NCBI GenBank assembly: GCA_002898115.1
Contig: BDTL01000079.1
Span: 1 to 15,829, forward strand
DNA length: 15,829 nt
From: a bacterium BMS3Bbin02
GTDB taxonomy: Bacteria > Actinomycetota > Acidimicrobiia > Spongiisociales > UBA5794
Direction of reading: 5' to 3'
In this document: positions 8,277 through 14,146 of the stretch, in pieces
Layout of the letters: each line of letters begins with the position of its first letter
How positions within the stretch are numbered: the first letter of the stretch is position 1
Program-made: the position numbers and the translations under genes
The notes under the pieces: generated by a model
The model's database searches: none
Told to the model about the DNA's origin: nothing
What the model saw: the letters and a program-made list of their open reading frames with translations, nothing else

Positions 8277-9177
8277 CATTGGCACCAATACTCTGCGGCT
8301 GCTCATCGCAGACGTGTCCGGCGATCCCACTCGCACACTGGTACCTATAGCGAGGCGTACCATCGTCGCCCGACTCGGTCGGGGAGTGGACTCGACGAAG
8401 CTGATCGATCCGGATGTCCTGGGTCGCGGCGTCGCGGTACTCGCCGGGTTCGCAGACATCATTCGCCGTATGGACGTCGGCGTTGTACGTGCCGTTGCAA
8501 CCTCGGCCATGCGCGACGCCGGCAATTCGGACCTCTTCCTTGAGCAATCGACCCGAGTCCTCGGAGTGACACCCGACATCATCGACAGTGACGAAGAGGC
8601 TGCGTTGTCGTTTCGAGGCGCGACTGATGGTCTCGGATCCAACGGTCCGGTGCTAGTGATCGACCCGGGCGGTGGATCAACCGAGTTTGTCCTCGGCACC
8701 ACCGAACCGGAGTACACCGTCAGCATCGACATCGGATCTGTTCGCATCACCGAGCGCCATCTCCAGGAACGACCGGTGCCCCCGCAGGTCCTGGCGATAG
8801 CGCGGTCCGCCGTCGACGAGCTGATGGCACGGGTTTCGCTCCCCATGAAACCGTCGGTTGTGATCGGAGTCGGGGGAACATTTTCGACCATGGCGGCGCT
8901 GCATCTCGATCTGCCACGATTCGACACGGAGAAAGTACATCGGTCCACGCTGACCGATAACGCGATCGAGGGTCTTGTCGAGTTTCTGGCCCTCAAGTCG
9001 GTCGAGGAGACGCAACAGATCCAATCAATGGAGACGGGCAGGGCGGATGTCATCCTCGGCGGTTCCATCGTCGTCGAGCGTGCATTGAAGGTCGCCGACG
9101 CAACAGAGGTGATCGTGTCCGAGACCGGAATCCTCCATGGTCTCGCGTTGACCCTTGCAGAGTCACAGGCGTCGTAG
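8257..9177 (+). CDS. ppx: Ppx/GppA family phosphatase (exopolyphosphatase or pppGpp phosphohydrolase)
   Basis: This 306-residue protein belongs to the ASKHA-fold Ppx/GppA family. Phosphate-binding motifs are DIGTNTLRLLIAD at 7-19 and VIDPGGGSTEF at 134-144, with ATSAMRDAGN at 81-90, the acidic pair Glu113-Glu114 in SDEEAALSF, and VIGVGGTFSTMAAL at 202-215. It matches the short actinobacterial form (about 300 residues) and lacks the C-terminal HD-like extension of long Ppx proteins. The expected reaction is release of phosphate from polyphosphate or from pppGpp; short forms can have little polyphosphatase activity, so substrate preference is open. A GGTGGA-like RBS lies about 8 bases upstream. 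It overlaps the DUF501 gene by 20 bases, and a tRNA gene follows 21 bases after the stop. Confidence 0.92.
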   Translation: MRVAAIDIGTNTLRLLIADVSGDPTRTLVPIARRTIVARLGRGVDSTKLIDPDVLGRGVAVLAGFADIIRRMDVGVVRAVATSAMRDAGNSDLFLEQSTRVLGVTPDIIDSDEEAALSFRGATDGLGSNGPVLVIDPGGGSTEFVLGTTEPEYTVSIDIGSVRITERHLQERPVPPQVLAIARSAVDELMARVSLPMKPSVVIGVGGTFSTMAALHLDLPRFDTEKVHRSTLTDNAIEGLVEFLALKSVEETQQIQSMETGRADVILGGSIVVERALKVADATEVIVSETGILHGLALTLAESQAS

Positions 9178-9190
9178 CGCCATCTACACT
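9162..9190 (+). promoter_or_regulatory. Candidate promoter of the tRNA-Leu gene
   Basis: A GTCACA -35-like box at 9162-9167 (4 of 6 matches to TTGACA) is followed after a 17-base spacer by TACACT at 9185-9190 (4 of 6 matches to TATAAT). Initiation would fall within a few bases of the tRNA 5' end at 9199. The -35 lies inside the last codons of ppx, so the tRNA could also be read through from the operon. Confidence 0.4.
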
Positions 9191-9198
9191 CTGCCCAG

Positions 9199-9284
9199 GC
9201 CCGGGTGGCGAAATCGGCAGACGCGAGGGACTTAAAATCCCTTGTCCCCAGCGGGACGTGCGGGTTCAATTCCCGCCCCGGGCA
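9199..9284 (+). tRNA. tRNA-Leu (anticodon UAA)
   Basis: This is an 86-nt class II tRNA folded by eye. The acceptor stem is GCCCGGG (9199-9205) with CCCGGGC (9277-9283), and the discriminator is A9284. The anticodon stem AGGGA/TCCCT (9226-9230 with 9238-9242) closes loop CTTAAAA, which gives the anticodon TAA at 9233-9235 and reads UUA. A long variable arm with stem GTCCC/GGGAC lies at 9244-9257. The T arm is GCGGG-TTCAATT-CCCGC (9260-9276). The long variable arm plus the UAA anticodon identify leucine. CCA is not encoded (CGG follows), so it is added post-transcriptionally. Confidence 0.96.
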
Positions 9285-9286
9285 CG

Positions 9287-9305
9287 GGAATGCCTCCAGC
9301 ATTCC
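9287..9305. repeat. Perfect 7-bp hairpin just 3' of the tRNA
   Basis: GGAATGC (9287-9293) and GCATTCC (9299-9305) flank the loop CTCCA, starting 2 bases after the tRNA discriminator. It could mark the 3' processing or termination end of the tRNA transcript. Only two T residues follow, so it is not a canonical intrinsic terminator. Its last bases overlap the first 32-bp repeat. Confidence 0.6.
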
Positions 9306-9334
9306 TTGGGAGTTACTTCGTAACTCCGGGGAAC
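9303..9334. repeat. Palindromic 32-bp repeat, copy 1
   Basis: This 32-base unit starts TCCTTGG and ends CGGGGAAC. It contains a perfect 8-bp stem GGAGTTAC/GTAACTCC (9309-9316 and 9320-9327) around the triloop TTC. An identical copy lies 14 bases downstream at 9349-9380. It sits in the gap between the tRNA and the convergent methyltransferase gene. Confidence 0.9.
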
Positions 9335-9348
9335 GTCGAAGACTGCGC

Positions 9349-9380
9349 TCCTTGGGAGTTACTTCGTAACTCCGGGGAAC
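9349..9380. repeat. Palindromic 32-bp repeat, copy 2
   Basis: This is identical over all 32 bases to 9303-9334, with a period of 46 bases. Its stem is at 9355-9362 and 9366-9373. The following 42 bases up to the methyltransferase stop are G-rich low-complexity sequence without a recognisable gene. The pair resembles a REP-like or other dispersed palindromic element, or a bidirectional transcription barrier between convergent units. Confidence 0.9.
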
Positions 9381-9422
9381 TCCGGGGGTTCGGGGTCGCG
9401 TAGGTGGTGTGTGTGGGGGTGG

Positions 9423-10067
9423 TTACTGCGGCGTCGTTGGGGGGTGCGCGATGATCGTGCGCCAAACACCGGTACGGACGACATCGACGATCTCGAGTCC
9501 GGCCGACACGACGTTCTCTTCCGTGCGCCGATTCGCGCGAAAACCGAAAACCCTCCGCGTGAACACGGTCACTAGATCTGCGAGACGGCCGAGGATGGGA
9601 TTCCGCGGTCGGACATGTTCTAGCAGCAGGATTCGGCCTCCGGGTTTGACTACCCGCCCCAGCTCTCGCAAGCCCTGCACGGGATCAGCCACCGAACAGA
9701 ACACACACGTACCGACGGCCGTGTCGAAGGAGTCATCATCGAAAGGTAAGTCCTGCACGTCGCCAGCCATCAACGTGGATTGCTGCCGGAGAGATTCGGC
9801 CCGCCTCCGGGCCCGAGCGAGCATCTGGGTCGACACGTCGATGCCGGTGACACGGACCTCAGGAGCGTAATGGCGGAGGTTCTTCCCCGTGCCGACACCG
9901 ACTTCGAGCACTGACCCGTGCGCATTCGTCAGGAGTTCCACACGTCGCTTTTTGGTACCCATGATCTCCATGGGAGCGTCATAGAGATCATAAACTCGGG
10001 CCATGCGGTCGTACCGCTTCGTGACCTCGGCCTGTTCCGATGACTCGCGTTCGTGCTGTGATCTCAC
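9423..10067 (-). CDS. Class I SAM-dependent methyltransferase (UbiE/Methyltransf_11 type)
   Basis: This is a 214-residue cytoplasmic protein with a complete Rossmann SAM site. YDRMARVYDLYD at 19-30 is the usual N-terminal lead-in. Motif I is VLEVGVGTGKN at 53-63, the ribose-binding acidic residue is Asp77 (GIDVS), and AGDVQDLPFDDDSFD lies at 101-115. VVKPGGRILLLEHVRP is at 139-153. TCVFCSVADP (120-129) with Cys121 and Cys124 is typical of one UbiE-like subgroup sometimes annotated as phospholipid N-methyltransferase. The real substrate is unknown. The start is GTG at 10067, only 8 bases after the YHS gene stop, so the two genes form one transcription unit behind the palindromic operator at 10381-10401. 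Given this context a role in metal or metalloid handling is possible, but the sequence does not prove it. No DNA-methylase NPPY motif is present. Confidence 0.85.
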   Translation of the reverse strand: MRSQHERESSEQAEVTKRYDRMARVYDLYDAPMEIMGTKKRRVELLTNAHGSVLEVGVGTGKNLRHYAPEVRVTGIDVSTQMLARARRRAESLRQQSTLMAGDVQDLPFDDDSFDTAVGTCVFCSVADPVQGLRELGRVVKPGGRILLLEHVRPRNPILGRLADLVTVFTRRVFGFRANRRTEENVVSAGLEIVDVVRTGVWRTIIAHPPTTPQ

Positions 10068-10075
10068 ATCCGCAG

Positions 10076-10336
10076 CTAGCCGCCGCAGCAGCCGGAACCG
10101 CCAGCCACCGGGACCGGGTTGTCATCCGCGGCTGCCGTTTCCGCTTTTCCCTCGCCGCCGCAGCAGGCGGACTCGGTGGTTTCGGTTGTCTCAAGGCGAG
10201 CGGGGAAAGCGTCGGGGTCGTTGAGGAAGGTCGTGCGACATCCAGCAGCGCAAAACGCGACGTCGTCGTACCCGGGTGCACGCAACGCGGTGTCTTCTAC
10301 GGTCATCCCGCAAACGGGGTCGAGTAGCTTTGCCAT
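10076..10336 (-). CDS. YHS-domain protein with Cys-rich CCGG tail, probable metal binding
   Basis: The start is the ATG at 10336, which has a strong GGAGGA RBS (10345-10350) 8 bases upstream; the upstream in-frame extension lacks this. The 86-residue protein has a YHS domain at 5-44: DPVCGMTV with Cys9, then AFCAAGC with Cys29 and Cys33, then TFLNDPDAF. YHS domains are small metal-binding modules found in copper, mercury and other heavy-metal proteins. A low-complexity Ala/Glu/Thr linker follows, and the tail carries two CCGG motifs (58-61 and 83-86). That makes seven cysteines in 86 residues. No signal peptide is seen, so it is probably a cytoplasmic metal-binding or delivery protein. It is the first gene of a pair with the downstream methyltransferase, and its promoter contains a CsoR/RcnR-like operator. 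The identity of the metal is unknown. Confidence 0.85.
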   Translation of the reverse strand: MAKLLDPVCGMTVEDTALRAPGYDDVAFCAAGCRTTFLNDPDAFPARLETTETTESACCGGEGKAETAAADDNPVPVAGGSGCCGG

Positions 10337-10376
10337 GGTGAATATCCTCCGGTAGATTCGTGTCTGTAACCTCACG

Positions 10377-10405
10377 AGTATACCCCACCCCGGGTGGGGT
10401 AATAA
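10377..10405 (-). promoter_or_regulatory. Promoter with embedded CsoR/RcnR-like palindromic operator
   Basis: On the minus strand a -35-like TTATTA (10400-10405) and a near-consensus -10 TATACT (10377-10382) are separated by exactly 17 bases. The spacer lies within a perfect inverted repeat at 10381-10401, with arms TACCCCACCC and GGGTGGGGTA around one central base. TACCC...GGGTA palindromes with G/C tracts are typical operators of the DUF156 metal sensors (CsoR, RcnR and relatives). A bound repressor here would block sigma access. The predicted 5' leader is about 35 nt, to the YHS ATG at 10336. No DUF156 regulator gene is present in the window, so it would act in trans. Confidence 0.72.
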
Positions 10406-10450
10406 CCCGGGTCCTGGGTGCTTGTTGGCGTCGGATCTATTGGTCGATGT

Positions 10451-11650
10451 CTAGCTGAGCACTGTTGCCGACGCCACCGCGGCTTCGCTCAGATATCGTT
10501 CGCGGGGGTCGTCTGGGAGGTAGTAGTCCAGCCGGTTCATCGCGTACGCGAAACCGAGTTCAAGGTCTGGGTCCGCAAACCCGAATGACCCTCCAGCACC
10601 CGGTGTCCCGTACGCGGCATCCGATGATCCGAACCGGTGGGATGCCGAGGGTTTCTTGAACCCGAGGGCGTATCCGGTGTCCATGTGGAGGACAAGGTCC
10701 ATGCTGCCGCTTGGCGGCGCAACCGCAGGTGCCGTCAGCGCTTCCAGAGTGGCGGACGTGATGCCTAGTTCCGCCCCGCCAGTGGCGAATACGCCGTACG
10801 CCTTAGCGATTGAGCGAACCTGGCCAATTCCATTGGAAGCCGGGAGTTCGATCCTTTGCATCTCCCGATCGTTGTAGCGAATCGGTTTGCCGAGGACTTT
10901 CGGGTTAGCGAAGGTTCGGGCGGTGATTGTCTTGGGGTTGAGAAAATCCCTCACGAATTTGCTCGGCAGCTTCTTGAGATTGAACAACATCTTCACGCGA
11001 AACCACTCTGCCTGAATCTTGGCGATACGACTGGCAGGTATATCGTCGGGGAGTCCGATGTAGAACTCCAGTCCGAGGGGAGCAGCGATCTCGTCGGCGA
11101 AATAGCGCCCGATGGTTCTGTGCTGTGGGTCGACCCGACGCAAGAGCTCCGACTCGTACCATCCCAGGCTGATGGTGTGATAGCCGTGGCTGGCGCCGGG
11201 TTCCCACAACGGCTCCTGCTTGGCGATCGCGGTAGCAACTTGGTCAGGGTCGCCGAGCAGCTCAAGATCCATTTTCTCATCGATGGCACACACCCCTGCC
11301 TGGTGAGCAAGGAGCTGGCGCACCGTGACGTCCTGCTTGCCGGCTGCCCCGAACTCGGGCCAATACGTTGCGACTTTCTCGTCGTAGTCGAAGAGTCCCC
11401 GGCTGTGGGCAACGGCCAATGCGAGCGATGACAGTCCTTTTGTCGTGGAGAACACCAGGACCAGGGTGTCCTCTTCCCAGGGAGCGTTGGACTTCGGATC
11501 GCGGAGTCCGCCCCAGAGATCAACTACCTTTTCACCTCTGTGGTAAACAGCACAGGCGGCACCGACCTCGTCGCGCTTTTCAAAGTTCTCCGCGAACACC
11601 TCTCGAACCGATTCAAAACCGGGTGCAACGGTTCCCTGTATGTCTGCCAC
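10451..11650 (-). CDS. Serine hydrolase of the beta-lactamase/EstB esterase family
   Basis: I set the start at GTG 11650 because AGGAG (11656-11660) lies 5 bases upstream and the homologous region begins just after it. The 288 bases of open frame further upstream look non-coding. The 399-residue protein has the class C beta-lactamase/esterase fold. The nucleophile motif is SxxK (Ser68-Lys71 in FSTTKG), the second-motif Tyr157 lies in GYHTISLGWYESEL, and the third-motif region is PGAGGSFGF at 350-358, close to the GAGGS of EstB-like esterases. It is probably an ester- or lactone-cleaving enzyme and not a true beta-lactamase. There is no signal peptide, so it is cytoplasmic. The stop at 10451 is 46 bases upstream of the YHS promoter box. 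It has its own RBS and probably its own promoter in the divergent gap to its right. The substrate is unknown. Confidence 0.85.
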   Translation of the reverse strand: MADIQGTVAPGFESVREVFAENFEKRDEVGAACAVYHRGEKVVDLWGGLRDPKSNAPWEEDTLVLVFSTTKGLSSLALAVAHSRGLFDYDEKVATYWPEFGAAGKQDVTVRQLLAHQAGVCAIDEKMDLELLGDPDQVATAIAKQEPLWEPGASHGYHTISLGWYESELLRRVDPQHRTIGRYFADEIAAPLGLEFYIGLPDDIPASRIAKIQAEWFRVKMLFNLKKLPSKFVRDFLNPKTITARTFANPKVLGKPIRYNDREMQRIELPASNGIGQVRSIAKAYGVFATGGAELGITSATLEALTAPAVAPPSGSMDLVLHMDTGYALGFKKPSASHRFGSSDAAYGTPGAGGSFGFADPDLELGFAYAMNRLDYYLPDDPRERYLSEAAVASATVLS

Positions 11651-11930
11651 GGTGGCTCCTAAAGCTGGGGTTGGTAGTGGGGGGGGGATCCATCGTAACG
11701 GTTGTGTTGACGCCGCCGCAGAAGTCCGTCTCGTCCTTTGTTGAGATCCGCACCTTCGATTGACGTCGTCAAAGGCGCCATGTGCAGCCGCCAGTGAACG
11801 GCCGGTGGACGCTCCATGGCGCCACGTGTATCGTTTGGTGAGAGTTCGCTCCCAGGGGTTCCTCGTGTTCCGGCTGTCCGGCCGTCGTTTTCTGAATCGC
11901 TGAGTGGTGCGATCCTCGTGGAGGACGAAG
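11651..11930. other. Divergent intergenic region with palindromes and a G9 tract
   Basis: This 280-base gap separates the minus-strand serine hydrolase from the plus-strand HhH/nuclease-like gene and should hold both promoters, though no strong -35/-10 pair stands out. It contains three visible structures. One is a run of nine G (11679-11687), 28 bases from the hydrolase start. The second is a palindrome TTGACG-T-CGTCAA (11760-11772). The third is an inverted repeat GGCGCCATG (11774-11782) / CATGGCGCC (11815-11823) with 32 bases between the arms. A CACGTG palindrome follows at 11823-11828. I see no gene in it. Confidence 0.6.
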
Positions 11931-13235
11931 TTGATCAATACGCTCTACCCGCAAGCTTCTACGGAGGACCCTCTACGCCGTCTCGTGGGCCGTTGGCGCG
12001 AGGACCCGTCCGGGACGTACCGAACCTGGTTTCTCTGGGAAGAACGGATCAAGAATTTCCGTTCGATTGCCCAGGGAATTCTGGTCGTCATATCCGAGAT
12101 TGAGGCGGGCACGTTTGGAAACGTCTACAAGGGTTCCTCGCTTGAGACAGTCGTAAAGTCCATCGCAGAGCAACGGCAGGTCTTCCGGGGCGCTGATCAC
12201 GCGTTCCTCTGGAAGCCGAAACTGCGCATTCCGGATATCTACGAAGATCCTGAGAACCAGAGGAGTTACGGTCGCTTTCTCCAGGCCTGCATCAGTTGTT
12301 CGGGAGAGGAGTCGGGAGTCATTGAAGCGATCCGAGCCCTCGATCGTGCTGCGATCAAGGGTGTCGGGCCCGCTAGTGCCAACATCCTCTACTTCCTGCA
12401 TCCAACCGTTGTCCCACCCTCCAACACCAAGATCGTGAAGGGGTACAACGCGGTAACCGGAGCCAACGTGAAGTTGGGGCGATGGGACGGGTATCTGGCG
12501 ATGCGTCGTGGAATTCTCGAGCTCAACGAGAAGTACCGCGATCTGTTCTCGAACGATCTCGGAGCGATCGCGGGCTTCCTATTTGACGTCGGTTCAGGGA
12601 GATATCCGGCTCCCCCTCGCGAACTGGACGATGAGGCGCTTGCTGAATGGGAGAAGGAACTTGCTGAAGTCCGAGCCGAGTCCGACCGCGCTGACCGCGC
12701 GATCCGCAAAGCCCAAGATGAGGATCACACGCACACCGAGATCCAGGGGTGGCTGCGGGATCTCGGAAAGGCTGTTGGGTATGAGGTGTGGATTGCTAGC
12801 AACGATGTCAACCGGCCGTACGACGGTGGGCGCCTCGCCGACGGCTGTCTCCAAGGGCTCTCGGATCGATTGAAGAGGTCCCCGTCGTTTGATGCAATTC
12901 GGTTGATCGATGTCCTCTGGATCGATTCGGAAACCGGTCGCGTTGCTGCTGCCTTTGAGGTTGAGCACACCACCTCGATCTATTCCGGGATCCTTCGGAT
13001 GTCGGACCTTGCGCTCGGACTCAACCACGGCGAGCTATCGCTGTTTCTGGTCGCGCCCGACACCCGTGAGTCTGATGTTTCGGACCAGTTGCGGCGCCCG
13101 GCCTTCAGTCGTGTGGTTGATCAGTTGGACGTTCACTTCATTGCATACAGCGATCTGAAGAAGAACCGCGAGGCCATTGCCCGGTTTGGGCAGGGGATGA
13201 AACCCATTGAGGCGATTGCTCGCAGGCCGTGGTAG
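11931..13235 (+). CDS. Putative DNA-acting protein: degenerate HhH-GPD-like module plus PD-(D/E)xK-like nuclease domain
   Basis: The start is the TTG at 11931, with GGAGG (11920-11924) 6 bases upstream; an in-frame GTG at 11904 is the alternative. No named family was recognised for the 434-residue protein as a whole. Residues 20-225 are mainly helical and include a helix-hairpin-helix, IKGVGPASANILYFLHP at 142-158, followed by PPSNTKIVKGYN at 162-173. This mirrors the EndoIII order (LPGVGRKTAN... VDTHIFRV), but the catalytic Lys is Ala148 and the catalytic Asp is Asn165. Residues 230-265 form a charged, coiled-coil-like linker. Residues 267-410 resemble a PD-(D/E)xK fold: Glu270 in the first helix, Asp327 in LIDVLW, then Glu343-x-Glu345 in AFEVEHTTS. 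The ExE form is known from BamHI. I infer a DNA-binding nuclease or nuclease-like protein, cytoplasmic, of unknown role. Its coding style resembles its neighbours. Confidence 0.5.
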   Translation: MINTLYPQASTEDPLRRLVGRWREDPSGTYRTWFLWEERIKNFRSIAQGILVVISEIEAGTFGNVYKGSSLETVVKSIAEQRQVFRGADHAFLWKPKLRIPDIYEDPENQRSYGRFLQACISCSGEESGVIEAIRALDRAAIKGVGPASANILYFLHPTVVPPSNTKIVKGYNAVTGANVKLGRWDGYLAMRRGILELNEKYRDLFSNDLGAIAGFLFDVGSGRYPAPPRELDDEALAEWEKELAEVRAESDRADRAIRKAQDEDHTHTEIQGWLRDLGKAVGYEVWIASNDVNRPYDGGRLADGCLQGLSDRLKRSPSFDAIRLIDVLWIDSETGRVAAAFEVEHTTSIYSGILRMSDLALGLNHGELSLFLVAPDTRESDVSDQLRRPAFSRVVDQLDVHFIAYSDLKKNREAIARFGQGMKPIEAIARRPW

Positions 13236-13285
13236 CCCACAGATTCCGCCAGAGGTAAAGAGGTCGGCGTGAACCGCCCGGGTTT

Positions 13286-13324
13286 GTGGTGTCGCTCTAC
13301 GTTCGTTAACCGTCACGACACCGC
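13286..13324. repeat. Inverted repeat between the HhH/nuclease-like gene and the next methyltransferase gene
   Basis: GTGGTGTCG (13286-13294) can pair with CGACACCGC (13316-13324) over 9 positions, one of them G-T, around a 21-base loop that itself contains GTT-CGTT-AAC. No T-tract follows, so this is either a weak factor-dependent terminator structure for the upstream gene or an operator for the downstream gene. The rest of the 164-base gap (13236-13399) shows no gene. Confidence 0.4.
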
Positions 13325-13399
13325 GTGTGCGCCACCGGCACTACGCACAATGGCATGGTTGTGCCGATGAACCGTTGGACGTGTGGCAAGATCAGGGGT

Positions 13400-14110
13400 A
13401 TGGAACACGGTGATGCATTCGGTGAGGCCCTGCTCGAACACCTTGCCGGCGGCGACGGGGACTACATGATCGAGCGAGATGACGGACTCATGGAGCATCT
13501 CCGATCGGTGGAGGCTTACTTTCTTGGTGTGGACGCGTTTGCTGAGATCGAAGCTGCGGGTATGGAATTCGTGAATGGTCGAGTTCTCGACATCGGTGCC
13601 GGCGCCGGACGGTTTGCGTTGGCCGCGGTCGAACGCGGTTGCGACGTTGTTGCTTTGGACAACTCGGCCGGAGCGGCTGAAGTGTGTCGACAACGGGGCC
13701 TCACGGACGTCGTGCACAATTCGATCCACCGCTACGAGTCCGACGCTGCTTTCGATACTTTTCTCATGATGGGCGCCAACCTTGGCCTCCTCGCACCGGA
13801 CCCGGTTCGAACCCTTCGGCGTCTGCGAGCGATGGCGAACAACGGGGCACAGATCGTTGGCTCGACGCTTGATCCGTATGTGACCGAGGACCCTGTTCAT
13901 CTTGCCTATCACGACGCCAACCGGGACCGCGGTCGGCTCCCTGGCCATGTGGTCATGCGCGTCAGACGCCGGGTCACCGTCGGGGATTGGTTTGACTATC
14001 TCTTCACGTCACCCGACGAGCTCGCGACGATCGCCGAACGTGCAGGCTGGTCAATGAAGGTCCTTGACCATGACGGTTTGCGCTACGTCGCCCGATTGGC
14101 CGCGCTGTAG
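13400..14110 (+). CDS. Class I SAM-dependent methyltransferase, substrate unknown
   Basis: This 236-residue protein has motif I RVLDIGAGAGRFAL at 61-74, acidic Asp87 in VALDNSAGA, and LMMGANLGLL at 122-131 in the motif IV position. The C-terminal half holds DPYVTEDPVHLAYHDANR (158-175) and WFDYLFTSPDEL (197-208), which recur in a family of actinobacterial small-molecule-type methyltransferases whose N-termini begin close to GDAFGEALL. For that reason I prefer the ATG at 13400, although its AGGGG (13394-13398) is too close to be a good RBS. ATG 13367 is the main alternative and would add 11 residues. It lacks DNA-methylase motifs. It is probably cytoplasmic and transcribed separately from the HhH/nuclease-like gene. 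No biosynthetic neighbour points to a substrate. Confidence 0.8.
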   Translation: MEHGDAFGEALLEHLAGGDGDYMIERDDGLMEHLRSVEAYFLGVDAFAEIEAAGMEFVNGRVLDIGAGAGRFALAAVERGCDVVALDNSAGAAEVCRQRGLTDVVHNSIHRYESDAAFDTFLMMGANLGLLAPDPVRTLRRLRAMANNGAQIVGSTLDPYVTEDPVHLAYHDANRDRGRLPGHVVMRVRRRVTVGDWFDYLFTSPDELATIAERAGWSMKVLDHDGLRYVARLAAL

Positions 14111-14146
14111 CAGCATTCGGCGTAGGAGAGAGAACATCAAGACCCT

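Noticed and set aside
9199..9284. tRNA-Leu as the attachment site of an integrated element
   Set aside because: No integrase gene follows and I found no second copy of the tRNA 3' end in the window.
9303..9380. CRISPR-like array
   Set aside because: There are only two repeats, separated by 14 bases, with no cas gene nearby and strongly palindromic units. It is better described as a duplicated palindromic repeat.
10451..11650. Beta-lactamase resistance gene
   Set aside because: The protein lacks a secretion signal and has GYHT and GAGGS-type motifs of the EstB esterase group, not the YxN and KTG motifs of class C beta-lactamases.
11651..11938. N-terminal extension of the serine hydrolase to 495 codons
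   Set aside because: The extension is low-complexity and crosses the palindromes of the intergenic region. A good RBS and the start of homology point to GTG 11650.
11931..14110. Restriction-modification system (nuclease-like gene plus neighbouring methyltransferase)
   Set aside because: The downstream methyltransferase lacks DNA-methylase motifs such as NPPY or PCQ and a target-recognition domain, and it has its own intergenic gap of over 160 bases.
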